A stretch of 64,000 nt of DNA from NCBI RefSeq assembly GCF_947623445.1, contig NC_135243.1, positions 22,266,479 through 22,330,478 of the forward strand, written 5' to 3'. Within the stretch, counting starts at the first letter, position 1, and the number at the start of each line of letters is the position of its first letter. Made by a program: the position numbers and the translations under genes. Source of the DNA: Clavelina lepadiformis (taxonomy: Eukaryota > Chordata > Ascidiacea > Aplousobranchia > Clavelinidae). Below the pieces are notes generated by a model. It worked only from the letters and a program-made list of their open reading frames with translations, had not been told where the DNA came from and did not search any database. Below are positions 18,882 through 33,400 of this stretch, one piece after another.

Positions 18882-18887
18882 GACTAT
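18882..18887. repeat. Right target-site duplication (GACTAT)
   Basis: Follows the terminal ...ACTACT of the element and matches 6764-6769 perfectly. Confidence 0.9.
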
Positions 18888-21742
18888 ACCAAATACAACG
18901 AGTCGTGACCATACGCAGCCGCCCTGCGTAGAATCTCTCTCATGGAGAATTATAATAGTAATAAAAACTAGCTCTGTAACTTGTGGCCGAGAGTCATAAT
19001 AAAAGGTTTTGAACAATTTTGTACCATTTTCCACAAAAAAAACTGCACAGCTTTATACAAAACTGCAAACTTCATTGGTCATTGTTTTGAAAAACGTATT
19101 GAAAAGTTTGTTTCAGCAAGTGGTGTTCCAACAAGGTTAACTCGTAGGCTACTTGACAAGAAATGTGCAATTTAATGGAGTTTAACCATTTTCTCTGTAA
19201 TGCCGTAAATCGAGTTATACTTACAATATTAACACACAATAAAAAAAATCGGATTTTAATCTTGGTGGGGTAAATTGCGAAAGCAACTGCGAGAAGATGT
19301 TGCGTTTCAACGTGATGACATCAAAAACTTATAATGTGACGTCATGTTTGTTGTTTAATTTTACATATTGTATTAATTTTTCGATTTGCAAGAGCTTTTG
19401 ATTATATTTATGTTAACTTGTTTCAATATGCATTGTGACAAAGTGATGATAAAGATGGCTTAGATTCTTAGAAAAAATATTTTTACACATAAGTTTCAAA
19501 ATTTCTCAAATATTATGGCATCTACGTAAGAAACAGGTTGTACAAAATTAAACCAGCAAATTTCAGAAAGGATTTTCCATGTGAAATAATTTGGAAATGT
19601 TTCCCAGGTCATTTTCGACTCAGCTCATATTGTGGAAAGTAAAGAAAATAACACCGTAAAATTACATCGTGTTCACCAGTTTGAAGTCGACAGATATTTA
19701 CAGTACCATGAAATAGGCCTCATTTATGCATAACTGGGTGATTTAAATTCAGCTGAAGAAAGTTATCCGTAGTCTTTTTATAACTCATACTGCTTAGAGG
19801 CAGTTTATATAGTTAGATGGCGGAGGTGGTTTAATATAGATTTATTGTAAAACAATTCGTGCTATTTAGATCAAGTTTAAATTCTTGTGGCTTGGCCATC
19901 ATAAATAAATCACAACTCAAACTAAGTGATTATTATTTGAAACACTGCTTTTCAAACATGGATAAAATAAGTCTTTGAAGGTAAAAACATTACAATTTGT
20001 AGAAAGATTGCGGTTTATTCGACGAAAGCCAACAGATTATTTTCTTGGAAATAAAGCACAATTTGTATTTCTCTTGTATTGACTACGGTATCAGAAACTT
20101 CAATTTATATTATAGTTTATAGTATTCTAGTATACCGGAAGTTCCCCAACTTGGGAGCTTGAACTCTTTGCATGAGATATTTCTAATAATAAAATATAGT
20201 TTAGTTTTTCTTTATTCATTTCCGTTCATTGCAGTTTATTCATCTGCGGTCCCTTATCGTGTCTATAACTTATAAAGACTTACAACGACTATAACAGTAA
20301 GTGCTGTGGAAGCTACAGACAACTTCGTTATTAAACGATGACGGTAATGGAAAAAATGATTTGTTAGTTGTCAAACACGGCAGGTTGTTTGGCGCTTGGT
20401 CCAATGTGAACAACTGAGGTGGATTTTGTTTGCTTGTTTGGAGTTACACATTTACAACAACTGCTTCAAAGGTTTCACCCATCCTTGTTTTAATATACTA
20501 TATTCGGCCTGTGAAGCTGACTTTTATTTTTGGCCTAGCAAAATATCAAAAAGTCGAAAATCACCAAACTTACCAACTCAAACTTGAAGAAGTATTACGT
20601 AATTATATTAGCTTTCCCTCTACATTCAGCCTGTGATGACTTCATCACTTAATCTAATAATCTTAACTTAATAATCGCACTATAGTAACACTAGCATTCC
20701 TAGTAGCAATGCCAATTCGATTTATACACCACTGCGCTCCCCAACTTGAGTTGATTTGCCACATGATGTTGACAAAGCGCAATTAAGACTGCATGCTTCA
20801 CCTAATGTATCAACGCTCACCATATGATACTAAAACTTAATTGGAACACCTTGACCTAAATCAGGCTATTTTATTCAGATTTTTTAGAAGAGGACAGTTC
20901 ACGTTGTTTAACATAAAGTTCAGAAGACAGAACGTCTCATTGGTACCGCGATACAAATAACCTATTTCGAAGAAATTGAATCATTTATAACGCCTCCTTG
21001 CCAATTAAGTTTGTTTAACTACTATCTTATGATGCTTTTTCTTTACATAAATCATTCTTCCATGTTCCCTTCTCGCAACTTTGTTTACTTTAGAAATAAT
21101 ATTTGTTATAAAAATAGTTGTATTACCTCAGTATCTAAATAACATACGTAGCAACTGTGTCTACCTATCAAGCGTCTTAACGGATCGCAAAAAAAACAAT
21201 GACAAACTTCCATAAATCAGTACTTTTCGTGGAAATTTTGTTTATTTGCAAACTAATTTATGATTGCAACAATTACTAGCAAGGTTGTAATAAATACGGT
21301 GTAAAAATAGTAAACATCCATCATGGCTTTGTACTGTGAATGTACTCTTTTTGCTTCTATAGTAATTATGTATTGGTGGGCCATTTAAGGAAACATTTTT
21401 CTTGGCCACCAAATAATAATACTTGAAATAATAGATCTGCAATTTTAAACGGATCATGCCAGCATCAAGATAATTCATGAAAACTAATTCAGTTTGGTGA
21501 AATTGGAATGTCCATCGTTAACAGAATTCTTTTCGCCAAATCTCGTATCTGTCTTTTAAAATAGGTTTTAATAAAATTAAACGTTAACTTTCAACTTAAG
21601 CTGCCCTGTGACATTTCCCTGCAACAAACACTTTGTCTACAAACCACAACCAGTAAACGAGAAGTACCATGTTTTACTTATCTGTCTATATACGACGCTT
21701 AGCTACACTTATAGTACAGTATACATACATATAGTAACCGAC
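18888..21742. other. Intergenic, no gene recognised
   Basis: 2.9 kb between the Polinton and the end of the kinase gene. A 64-codon frame at 18981-19175 has no recognisable feature. It presumably holds the kinase 3' UTR at its right end. Confidence 0.5.
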
Positions 21743-24700
21743 TTACTTAATCTTCCTGTTGTCACCAACTTTCACGGCCAATGCCGTTACACTTTTCACC
21801 AATTCAGACACTTTGCTCAGTTTATTTTTGCTGTGAGCGACGAGACAAAGACTTTCGACTAGTTGCAAACCAAAAAGATTCATGTTTTCTTTACCTAAAA
21901 GTACACAAAATACCACTGTGATAAATTTTTCACAACTATAATTTTTTTTACAACAGTTTGAGAGCAAAAAATGTTCGTTTAATTAAAGCGTTCAACAGTT
22001 GAATTTGTAAAAACTGTTTAAAGCTTGAAACATTGACTAATTATTATTCTTTTACATCCAAAAAGCCAAAACGCCTTCTTGCTTTGAACCAGATTAATTG
22101 CGGTAATCTTACGCTTCAATTCGACAGAAGAAGACACAAATTAAAAGAACTTTATTTATTACGTTATGGAGCAAATGTGTTCATTGATACCTGATTTTAA
22201 AAAAGCCACAAGTGAAGATGTGATGCCTGGGTATTCTACCATAATTGCTACGCAGTTTTGAGGATTCCGAGCCAATTGCGCTAAACCGCTGCAAAGCGAA
22301 TAAGCTGACCTACTGACGCTCCCGTCATTGCATCTTTGCTCATTGAATGTTTTCCGCAACGCATTCTCCATTCCCTACAGTCATAAAATATACAGGATAG
22401 CAGTAAACGGAACAATAGCAACAAAAATCTTTGAGTGCTGGATCATCTAAACTATATTGAAATGACAATATGTAAGCAAAAATCCTTACTTTGACAATAT
22501 ATTTTATTACAACTTGATCAGTGGGTATCAAGTGGATTTGATCTTCGTGAGCAACATAGCCTGATAGCATAGCAGACGTAACGTACAAAACAAGTCCTAA
22601 ACCCTGAAATAAAATTGAAATTAATAAAATGTAGTTAAAAAATTAAATTGTTAATGACATTTGCCAATATCAAATTTGCTAATTCAAAATATCTACGGAT
22701 TTTGTAGGTCTACCAAATAGTAAAGCTGAATTTTTAGGCTTGTAACTCTTCAGTGAATGCAGAAACGTTGTGATCTCTGCTTATTTATAAACCTAAGCCA
22801 TGAAAACATTGCAAGTAAAAGTTACAGTAACTACTATACATGCGAAAGAGGTTTAAGGGATTTTACAGATTATGTTTTTGCTTTTGATTGTTTTTTTACG
22901 CCTTTTTTCTTAAAACACCAAGCTTGCCTTTGTTTTGTTTGTATAACACTTCATTAAGTCAAACATGTTCAAGTTTTTAAGGCAACTTAGACTTTCAGGA
23001 CATCTTGCACAGTTGAAGAGAATACCTAGGTTCCATATTTCACCCTCTTCAGTGATCTGAAAATAGACAAAAATGCAATGATAAAAGTTCTATTATTAAT
23101 GATGCATAACGCAACAAACATTTATCACCACCTTATACTGACCTATAATTAAAGTTCAAATAACGTCTTTTTGTAATAAACAGTATAACATTGATAACAA
23201 ATTTACTTTGCCTCCAGGAGATACGTTTTTTCTTATATTTCGTATGTGAGCCACTAATAACGAAAGTAAACCAGATTTGGCACATTCGACACAAAATGAC
23301 CAGCTAACATCAGTCCCGGAAAGGAGGAAAAGTTTGATATTTTCCAGGCATTCACTTTCACCTCTGAAATTGTTAAAAATTTGGTAAATACCATCACCAG
23401 CCAAATTAATACCGATTTGACAAGATTCCAGATTAAAATTGCTCGTGTACTTGTTTTTAGGGTAAAGGTTTTTTGTGCCAGTTAAAAGCATAAAGTAGTT
23501 AACGAAAAGTGGAATAACCCCAAGTTTGCAAAAATCATCTGCCACCATCTGGCGTATTTTCTAAACAAAAATAGGCAAATATTAACTTACAAACAACATT
23601 ATACCTTTTACAAATATTTAATTAAAATTTTAATAAAAAATAAGAAAAATTTTATAAATAAATGACAACTGTGCATAAGTTTAAATGTGTGGTATAGCCA
23701 AGACGTCAGAAAAGGATAAATTTTCAATCATAACAAATTAAACCTTACGGTATTTCGGTGTTTACCTCTTTTGGGTTTAGCAAGTGATTCTTCATTTGGG
23801 TGATATGATTGATGACTTCATTTATAAATGTATCGCTGCGATCCTGACTAAATAAACAATTCTTTAACTGCTGGACACAGCGTTGAAACTTCTCTGAAAC
23901 ATCATATGTAATAATGTTGGCAAAGTTTTATAACTAGTGTATTATGTTTTCTGTTTTATTTGCAATTATTGGTCGCGTTTATCACGTTGTAGATTTAATT
24001 TAGTTTCGATAAACGCTACAAAATATTACATCTATTTCACAATAACAGTTTCTGTTCACCATACCCGGTATTGAGGCAACTTGAAGAACTTTTGGCTGTG
24101 TTTGAAAGCTCATAAAGCTCGAAGATGTTTCACTATGTTCTATCCAGGAACGTTACAACATTACGACTAGTAGTTATTGTTTGTTATCACAACAAAATTT
24201 ATTTAAATACTTGTAGTTGCGAAACAAGAAGTTAAATAAACGTGATAATATCGTGACAATGGTGAAAAACTTACCATCATCAATGACGTTATCACTTTCG
24301 GATTTTGATTTATTTGTTGGTGGAATAACGCCTGAAAAAATATAACAACGCAAATGTATAAAAAGCAAACGTTTTTCTATTATTTTTATTTTATTTAAAC
24401 ATGTAAATGTTTACAGATTAAGCTACGCCAATATTACGTCATGCAAGCTGTCTTTTTCGCAACGCAGTAGCGCACGTTAGCGGTTGGATCCTGAACAGGA
24501 GTCAAAATAATCTTTTTTATAGATTCTAATCATTGCAGCCTTGATTAATCGTTAACCTAATCTGCAATAGCTTTGTTCACCTATGTACAGGCACTGGCTT
24601 ACTGGTAACATACGACAGTGTAATGTTACTTTGGACGCTAGCAGATCCGGCCTACAGTTACATAATCGAAATTAAGTTAATTCGACTTTCTGGATACGAT

Positions 24701-27700
24701 CCTAGCTTAAGTTAACAAAAACTTATGAAGAGTAATTTCATTAAAACATTCAAAAACCGTGCAAAATACTTTTAAGAAAGGAATGGTGGATTTTTGATGG
24801 ACTTAGACCACTTGACAGAGATTTGAAACAGTAGAAAGAAAAGCAAAATTAAAATTGCTGGAGTGAAAGGACGATGTGCAAATGTTAACTATCTTATTCA
24901 CGTGCAGCAGTAAAAGTACGACAAGTAGCAAATAAATACAAGTCGTAGTTTGCATTTGTGATTTCATAAGTTAATTATTAGCTCCAGCTCAAACAAAAAA
25001 GGATTTTACCTCTCGAAGAAGTGCTGTTGGCTTCCAAAGACCTGGTTCCAGTTTGCTGAACATTAGTTATTGTTGTATCTATTTTCAGTATCAAATGCAA
25101 GCTAAATCCATCATTTGGCGTGAACTTACTGTACTGGACCACAACAACAAAATATTACAAAACAACAAACCTCTAGGATTGTCAGCAAATTCAGCCGAAC
25201 CAACGACAGAAACTGCATCGGTGTTAGATACAGCTCTGTTTCTTGCTTCGTCAGCATCTGTAAATAAAAACTTTTAAGTGACTGCTCAATATTTTTTGGT
25301 CTTGACACAAACATTCTGGGTGAAAACACTCGCCAAAGACGCCGTCAACCACCAAACACAAAAATCTTTATGATTTTGGTGGTCTCTTTTCGAAAGCATT
25401 TATTAAAAACAACGACTAGATCAATGAACGGGTTTTACGTTTGGTATTGTTTTCAGGTTGGGAATTTTTCTGCCAGTCAGTAGCCTATTTCCCTGTTTTT
25501 CGAAGTTTCGGATCCCATACAAGAGGTTGTTAAAACTTGACTAAAAGATAGACAAATATGCATTTTTAAGCCAAACACTTAGCTGATTATGAGCTTCGTT
25601 TACAGAAATTTGTGATATATGATTTTCATTTCATGAAATGTTGGCCCAGACTGCCATTTAGCAATTTTAACATATAAGCTAACAAAAAGTATTTTGTGGC
25701 ATTTCCAGGTGGTTGACGGCTCCTTAATTTACCGTGTAAAGCAAAGTTTGGTGGATGGAAGTTGTCAATTGTATAATGTTCTGTTGTGAGTAATGGAGGT
25801 TTTTCAAGTTCCATGTTGTTTAAAGCTTGTGCGACGTGTGATTGAGTGACCGCGATGTCATAATGTGACATTTGTTCGTATAACTTGTTCCGCAACTGAA
25901 GCATTGTCGGTCGATCGGCTGGATCCTGTTGCCAGCATTTCACCATTTCGTCTTTGAGGAAGTCAATAACTTGAGATCCACCCCGATCACCTGAATCCTG
26001 CAGCTCTTGTAAATAATCCAAAATTGTTTGTAAATTTGGTCTTTGTCCTTCGATAATCCTCATTGTGAGAACTTCAATTTGATTGAGCGATCTTTCATCA
26101 AACGGCATTTCTCTGCTAAGGATCATATGGAAAGTGATCCCAACGCTGTATGTGTCATATTTGGGAGTGATTTTAGTGGATATATTTTCAAGATGCTCCG
26201 GCGCAGCATACACGTAAGTAAGCTGCATGGTTTTAGGCTGCTTTGCGGTGCTGGATCCTGTATAACCTGACAAGTGTGCAGCGCCGAAGTCTCCTATTTT
26301 GCAATGTAAGTCTTCTGTCAAGAGGATATTTGCCGGCTTTATGTCTCCATGTAGTAGGCGTTTGCTATCAAATAGGTTATGAATAAATGCAATACCATTT
26401 ACAATTTCATAGCAAAATCGTAATCGAAGTATTGGAGCAAGGAGAATATCGTCATCTAAAAGAACTCCCTTAAGATTGCCTGCAGGAAGAAATTCCATGA
26501 CAATTGCTATAGCACCAGGCCACTGCGTCCATCCAAAAACACGTACTATGTTGTCATGGTTAGCTTGTTGGAGATGAAGAATTTCCTTTTGTATTCTAAA
26601 GTCGTCAGAAATCCATTACATTTAAAACGAAAACTGTTGTAAGTAGAATGATACAAGAGATGGTAAAAACAAGAAAAGTTTAAGAAGAGTAATTTCATTG
26701 TTAATCTACGTTTCCATTTATGCAAACCTCACTTTTTCTCAAGCAATTTTCTTTCTCTTCGTCCTCCTTTCATCTCAGAAAACTTTACTGCAATTGCTCC
26801 GAGAATTTCGTTGAATCCGAGGCGGACTTTTCCGTAAGAACCTTCGCCAAGGTCTCCACCTGCCTCAGCTAGGCAAAAAATTTCATCCGATCGGAAGAAT
26901 TTAATCTGCAACGATAGAAAACGTAATAAACTCACTCCCAGCAAACGTTGGGTTTTCCATTTTGTTGCATGCAGGTTTGTCCCCAGCAATAGATGCACTT
27001 TACACATATAAGGCTAAAGTATTGTAGTCAAATTGACTACAAATATCATTAAGTGCATTAGGAAACAAAATAAGGCATAATAAGACTTGATAACAGAACT
27101 CCAGCTGGTCACCGATTCGTCGTGACTGTGATAGGTGGATATAAATCAAGCCTTTAAGCATTACCATTCACTTTATTTGTTATTTAACATCGTAAACTGT
27201 TACGCCTTATTTGAACAACTTTCTTTTTGGGCATATCAATTGCTTGCGAGCGAATAATGTGTGTGTGTATGTGTGGTTGCGGTTTGTCATCAAACTTACT
27301 CTTGTTGTTGAAGATTAAAATAAAGGTTTTGAACACAGTCTTTTAAAACAACACACCAGTAAATACAAGGGAAAGATTTTCTACGAGTAAGCGCAAATGA
27401 GTGTACACTGTCAAATAACCTTATTCTTTATATTTCATTTGCTTGAATACGTTATAAAAAACGATATTTCAGTCTTTATTTTACTGCAGATATACATACT
27501 ACAACGCAAACATCTGTGGACGAAAAATTATTTACTTCATATGTAACAGTTTTTTTCCTGTCGCCATAAAGCATGTGGTTTCAAAACAATAGTTTATGCC
27601 ATTTGATACTAATTGATAAATAACATTTAATCGAAACCATTTTGGTAGTATGTACTCAACGTACAGAAATTAGTAAACTGCCTATGTCTTCAAACTGGTT

Positions 27701-27772
27701 GAGTAACACTCAAAGAAGTGAGTATAACCACCGTACGAACCTAACGACTTTACTTACCTCGTTTTGGGACAT
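21743..27772 (-). CDS. RIPK/IRAK-like non-RD kinase with helical-repeat C-terminus
   Basis: My exon model, all phases agreeing, is 27758-27772, 26733-26905, 25733-26595, 25130-25257, 25010-25055, 24275-24331, 23766-23893, 23207-23560, 22928-23056, 22490-22603, 22191-22374 and 21743-21894. It gives 780 aa. The kinase domain spans residues ~10-330: glycine loop GEGSYGKV (~25-32), Lys46 in IAVKF, Glu67, catalytic loop HGDIKPANIL with Asp147 and Asn152, DFG at 165-167, then AAPEH. HGD replaces the usual HRD, making it a non-RD kinase, a class enriched in innate-immune signalling (IRAK- and RIPK-related). Residues ~430-780 are helical and resemble armadillo/HEAT repeats (for example ARNPQNCVAIMVEYPG). 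Exon 1 encodes only MSQNE. Exon 9 ends in a GC donor. Exon 4's donor is ambiguous (25130 or 25171). The first exon and promoter lie in duplicated DNA. Confidence 0.82.
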
Positions 27773-30447
27773 TCTGACGACTTACACTTAAACATTCATC
27801 AGCTGTATATTTTGATTAAAACTAGACTACGCTTTTCGCTTGCAGGTATTGCTGATAAAACTATATAAAACTAATGCTATGCTAATAAAACTATGAAATT
27901 TCAGAGCAAAGCGTGATTGTTTGCCAATCAATGCGTGTTCTTGCGCGCGCATTGTCTACATTATAAATAGAACATGGTAAATATTTTCAAAGACTACCGG
28001 TTACGCGCCTTGCCTCTTCAGGTTAACTGCCCTCAGAAAAACTTAAGAAAACATCGCCCACAACAGAGGTATATTCGTTCCGCCTTTTAGATCTATTGGT
28101 CACGCGTTGCGGAACGGGTAGACTAGTTCTTTCATACGACACCGAAACAGAGTAGTAATGAAAAGGCAGAGTTGAACGTCAACACAAGCCGACTGACAAT
28201 GGCCGCTGTTATCGCCACGCATCACTGCAGTCGCTTCTACAATTTGCAGTTTACTTCAATTTGGCAATTTTTGAGAGTTGCTGAAAGTCGTTATAGTCTA
28301 CAGGTAGAAGCAGTGACTTGTAGCGTGTATTTTGGCTGCCTCGTGCGGAAAAAAATGTCGCCCTGTTGCCAGTGGCTTATTTAAAACGGAACATATTAAC
28401 AGCCATTTTACCATGTCACTATGGCATTATAACTATGTCACCGCCACCCACATGGCACCTATTACTATTAATTAAACACCTATTACATTTTTTTGCATAG
28501 ACGATTTCATTACGTTCTTTTCATTTTATTGCCGCTGATTCCACAGGCAGGGCCACTTTTTTATGCAGTTTTGGGAAAATTGTGCATAACAAAAGTATGT
28601 ATGCACAATTTCAAAATTAGGTCAATAACATTTTCGTTCTAATAAACCTTAACAAAGATTTCTTCATTCACGAATCATGATTTTCGTTTTAAAGACTTTC
28701 TCCCAAATAAATAACGAAACAAGAAAAGATTTCTTTAAACAGACCCGAAAAAATGGTCATGGATGCGGCTGCTTTGTTCTAAAAAATTACAAAAATATGG
28801 CATTACATATAGTATGTACAATTAGCCAACCCTTTATCAAAATCAAAGAACTCCAGCATAGTTTCGTTTGTTCTCCACAAGACACAAGCATCTTTAAACT
28901 TGTCAAGATTTCTAAGTAATTGGCATGTCATACTTATCATTTCTAGAAAAAATTATGTCTCCGCTTTCCGATTTTTAAGTTCTTTTATAAACGTCAGTTG
29001 CGAGATCTACATAAAATTTCACAGTAAATAAAAGTTAGTCCTTGATGTAAGCTATACCTTATTGATCCACATTAATTTAGTATCCCTAGCAAATGAGTCA
29101 AAGAAAGTTGATGTACCGAGTGAGCAAATACCGTGTGAAATGTTGTGCAAAAAGTACATTACCATCTTAAAATTGCTTAAAACATTTACGTTTAAACACC
29201 ATAATTTGCGCAAGATAACGCTCTAACCACTTTGTGTCACGTGCATTATTCACAAACTTAAAACAGTGCAAATAACTGAGAAACCATAAACTAGAAGTAC
29301 GTATAAGTTACATTCATAGCATACCAATGTAGAAAACAGCTATCACTTATTACGTTAAACCTTTTATCATCATTATATGGATCTTTGTTTTGCGTGAGGA
29401 CGCGAGAGAGAAAATCAATATGCTAATTATAACATAATAATATAAGTATAATAATAATATAAATAATATAATTAATATAAATATAGTATAAATAATATAA
29501 TTAATATAAATATAATATTAATAAAATATTTAAATAATACAATTAAATAATAATTAATTATAATTAAATAATATAATATTAATATAAATAGATATTAATA
29601 TATATATAACATAATTAAATAATAATATAATATAAGGTAATGATAATGTTGAGAGTAAGGCACTAGAGTTAGAAGTATTAACCCGTTACTTAACCCTTTG
29701 CAACTTCTTCAGATGTTTTTTTTTTAATTTAGGTTAAACTTTTCCCACAGTAACCTTTTGAAATAAAGCATATCTTAACATTTTGAATTGTTCTAGTGTA
29801 TTTCAGGAAACGATTACGCAGTTTAACCAACCTTTATTATTGATACAAAAACTTCATACATTAAACGTCCTTCACATTTAAAACTGCCCAAAATTAAAAT
29901 CTTTGTCAAAATACTTGACTAATATAGCACCTTTTAATCGTGTTACTTTATTAGCTCGAAATAATTTGCAAAATTCAAAAATTAACAACAATAAATTACT
30001 TATTTTTAAATCAAGTGGATATACAGAAAATGTTCGTGTAAAATACGGTAGAAATGCATAGAAAAAATATAGAATTTGAAGTGAATTGCAATCAAAATTG
30101 GTTTAGAGATATTTGTATCATTTACAGTTGTTACGCTATATTGGGTGTTTTGTAATAGGTGTCACTATTTTTAATCTTATTAAATCTAATGTATAAAATT
30201 TTATGCTTTTTGTTACCGCTACAACAATATCTTATAAATCAAAAACAAGATATAGGTTGGCACTCTGAAGGTTAGCTTTATTTATGATTATTTTACGCGA
30301 GCTGTCGTAAAAAACGCTGGCTTCTTCAGGAGTACTAAGAAAACCTCCATCTTATTTTTTATTTTACTATATACTGGGTTAACATGATTCAGCCGCCATC
30401 AACTTTGTAAGCAATATCTTAAACATATTTCATTTGTCCACAAAAAG
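27773..30447. other. Kinase upstream region, non-coding
   Basis: Promoter-proximal DNA of the kinase plus XDH downstream DNA. I see no supported gene; a 70-codon plus-strand frame at 28172-28384 has decayed in unit 2. An AT-rich simple-sequence tract occupies 29420-29640. Confidence 0.6.
29420..29640. repeat. AT-rich (TAATATAA-type) simple sequence
   Basis: Almost pure A/T with irregular taatataa/aataatataa periodicity. The counterpart at 47263-47475 differs by indels. Confidence 0.85.
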
Positions 30448-33400
30448 TTACGCCTGAACAGACCATGGAGTGACGTTGGAGGCGTCTTCATCTTTAGAAT
30501 GTAATGTGTGCTAAAAAAAGAAACATTTATTAACAAAAGAACTTGCATTCCATCATCAAATGAATGAAATATTTTTGGTTATTAAAGCATATTTTTGTAA
30601 TATAAAATATATAATGTAATATTTAATAATTTTTATTTATCTAATTAATACTTTTTATTTATTGCATAATTAATAATAAGCGTTTTAATATTTATAAAAT
30701 ATTTTTGGTTAATATTTTTATTTTTTTAAAGCCTGGATAATTTAAAGTTTTGGTCATTAGTTGACCAAAAAAACCTGTTTCGTGAAGCGGTCAGCACAAG
30801 ACATTCTAATACGTTCTGCTGACGCGGGAGAATCCATTCGGAACTCTCTTGACAATCCCGAGTCTTCTCTGGCGTAACCAATCGCGTCTTTTATCGCAAA
30901 AAAAACTGATGATGCCAGGAAGAGCGGAGGTTCTCCGACAGCCTGTGTAGATTTGTTATATTTTGTTTACAGTAGATATAGATTTGACAAAGTTATTCAC
31001 ACATATTTACACGTTATTTCTCATAGAGTATGAAATCTTACTTTGGATGAAAATATTGCTTTGTCATTGGAAACGCCTCTCAGCAAATGTACGTTAAACT
31101 CTTTAGGGCAATCCCCGAAACCGGGAATCTTGTAAGTTCCTGGTCCTCTTGTGAGCATTTCTCCTTTTGGCGAGTAAAGTGGTTCTTCCAAAGTCATCAT
31201 TCCATACCCTTGAGTAAAAGCTCCTTCAATCTACAAAACAAAGGTACTTCGCCAAATTTCAAATGTACAGTATGAGGTTGGAGATTTGTTTAATTTAAAA
31301 ACGTTGTTGATTGGATAATTGTTTGATACAAACGTATTGTTTCGTTAAACTGTATGTAATATAATCAAAACTGTTTGATGTTGAACGAAAAAAATAACAA
31401 AGTAATAAGCGGGTCGTTGTTCAAATTGAAAACACCTCACCTGACCAATGTCGATGCCTGGATTAAGACTTCTTCCCAAATCCATGACGATGTCAGTTCT
31501 GAGCACGATGTGATCTCCAGTCAGGCAGTCAATTTCAACTTCAGACACCGCTGCACCGTATGTAAAATAACTGAAGGGTTTTGAATTTCCGACTTTTCCT
31601 GTTTCCATGTTCCAGTCGGAAAAAATATCGGGCGTACTGTAGAGGTTTAAAAATAATTATCTATTAATAAAGTATCAACACAGTAAATTGTTTTGCATGT
31701 GTTGAAATTGAAATTATGTCAAACCAACTAGCAACCATTTCTATTTTAGCTTGACCTGGATAAGTTTTTGTCCCAGACGTATACTAGTCCCTCATGGGAA
31801 ATAGCACCGAGACTGGATTTAATCTATCAGCTTATATACGTAAAGGGCGCGATCGGCACTGAATATATTACTGCAATATGTTTACCTGTAGAATCCTGTT
31901 GCAGAGAGACTAATCCGTTCAAAGTACGCGTTTTCGATAATTTTATTCCAAGTTAAATTGGGATGCTTGGCTTGAAGAGGTCGAAGTCGTTCTTTAATTA
32001 TTTTACAAGCATTCTTCAAAAATTATTTAGTATTAGAAGCATGTTAAATTTTAAATAATTATGTGTATTGTAAGTATTAGAAGTATGCACGCGAAAACAA
32101 CCAGAGTTAACCAGCTAAGAACCAGATTATAGCTGATATGAATCAAGGTAAACTTTTATTTTCATTAACTGTGTTGAAAAGCAAGCAGTAAGACAGATTT
32201 TTGATATGGTGATTTTCTCCTACCGTGTCTAAATTTTTAGATTCTGTTTTTCCTACCTTCACGGCCATGCCGTTGATATCAGAACTAACGCTAGCAGCTG
32301 TAGGAGATGTGTTCGGAACGGTGCTGGTGCTTGTTTCAGAAAGATGTATTCTTGAATGTGGTACACCCAGGCAGCGACTTGCAATCTGTAAAAGTCAGGT
32401 CCTCTTTGTTATTTTCATTGCTTTATTCATTGGCATACCATGCAAAGCTAATAACTTATATGTTATACTAACTTGGATCATTTTTGTGTGCAGCCCTTGT
32501 CCCATTTCCGTGCCTCCATGAGTAACTAGAACTGATCCGTCTCTGTAAACATGCACCAGTGCCCCAGCCTGGTTGAGATGCAGTGCGTTAAATGAGATGC
32601 CAAATTTTGTCGGAATGCAAGAAATACCTCGTTTTCGCCACCTTTGTTAGAAATATTTGAGATAAAAGCCATCACACTTTGTTGTTTTAACACTAAAACC
32701 TTTACAAAGCAAGTGCTTGTTGAGCGTATTTCGGAATTTTTGCATTGAAAAACATTTTTTCGCGTTCCTATCTCACCCTATGACAGTTTTGTTTGCCTCA
32801 TCTTACTACAAGCCTGCACAATTTGCACAACAATCAGTCTCTGTTACCTACCTTGAATTAGTGTTGTAGATATCAATCTCTGCTTTCCTTTTGTCAAACA
32901 TGGCACGCTGCAAGCATTCATACCAGCATTTTCTGGCAAGAAAATTTTCAAGCTTTTGACCGAAGTGTGTAACGTCGCCTTCTCTGTACATGTTTATTTC
33001 TCTAACCTAAAAAGCCATTGTTTAATATTAAACCGGTGATAGATAATAGCATAGGTTCTGTTGTAATACAGCAGATGCAAATGTCGACTAAATTTTTGTT
33101 GTCACTATATTACTGCATTCTGTTGTCGTTTGTCATTTGGAAGTACGAAAGAAATATAAAACATAACAACTATCCAGATGTAACGGATTTGAACGAATGA
33201 ATCAGAAGTGCTCTTTTAAGAGTGTCCATACTTTTTCTGGGGCCACATGTAAAACTGCCGCCATTCTTGTGATCCACTCTTCAGCGATAAGCAAGCCTTG
33301 GGGCCCACCAAATCCACGAAAGGCGGTGTTGGACGCAAGGTTGGTTCGACACATGAAACCTCTTAGGCTGACATTTGGTATTCTACAGTAATACACCGAT

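Noticed and set aside
18981..19175. 64-codon frame right of the Polinton
   Set aside because: No recognisable motif; length expected by chance in this sequence.
28172..28384. 70-codon plus-strand frame upstream of the kinase
   Set aside because: No domain, and the homologous stretch in unit 2 has indels that break it.
29420..29640. Origin or CRISPR-like repeat array
   Set aside because: Irregular A/T simple sequence without unique spacers; eukaryotic context.
33197..33391. Plus-strand frame overlapping XDH exon 22
   Set aside because: Antisense shadow of a conserved exon; the same applies to frames at 3484-3780, 2610-2819, 31375-31584, 32225-32521 and 50032-50328.
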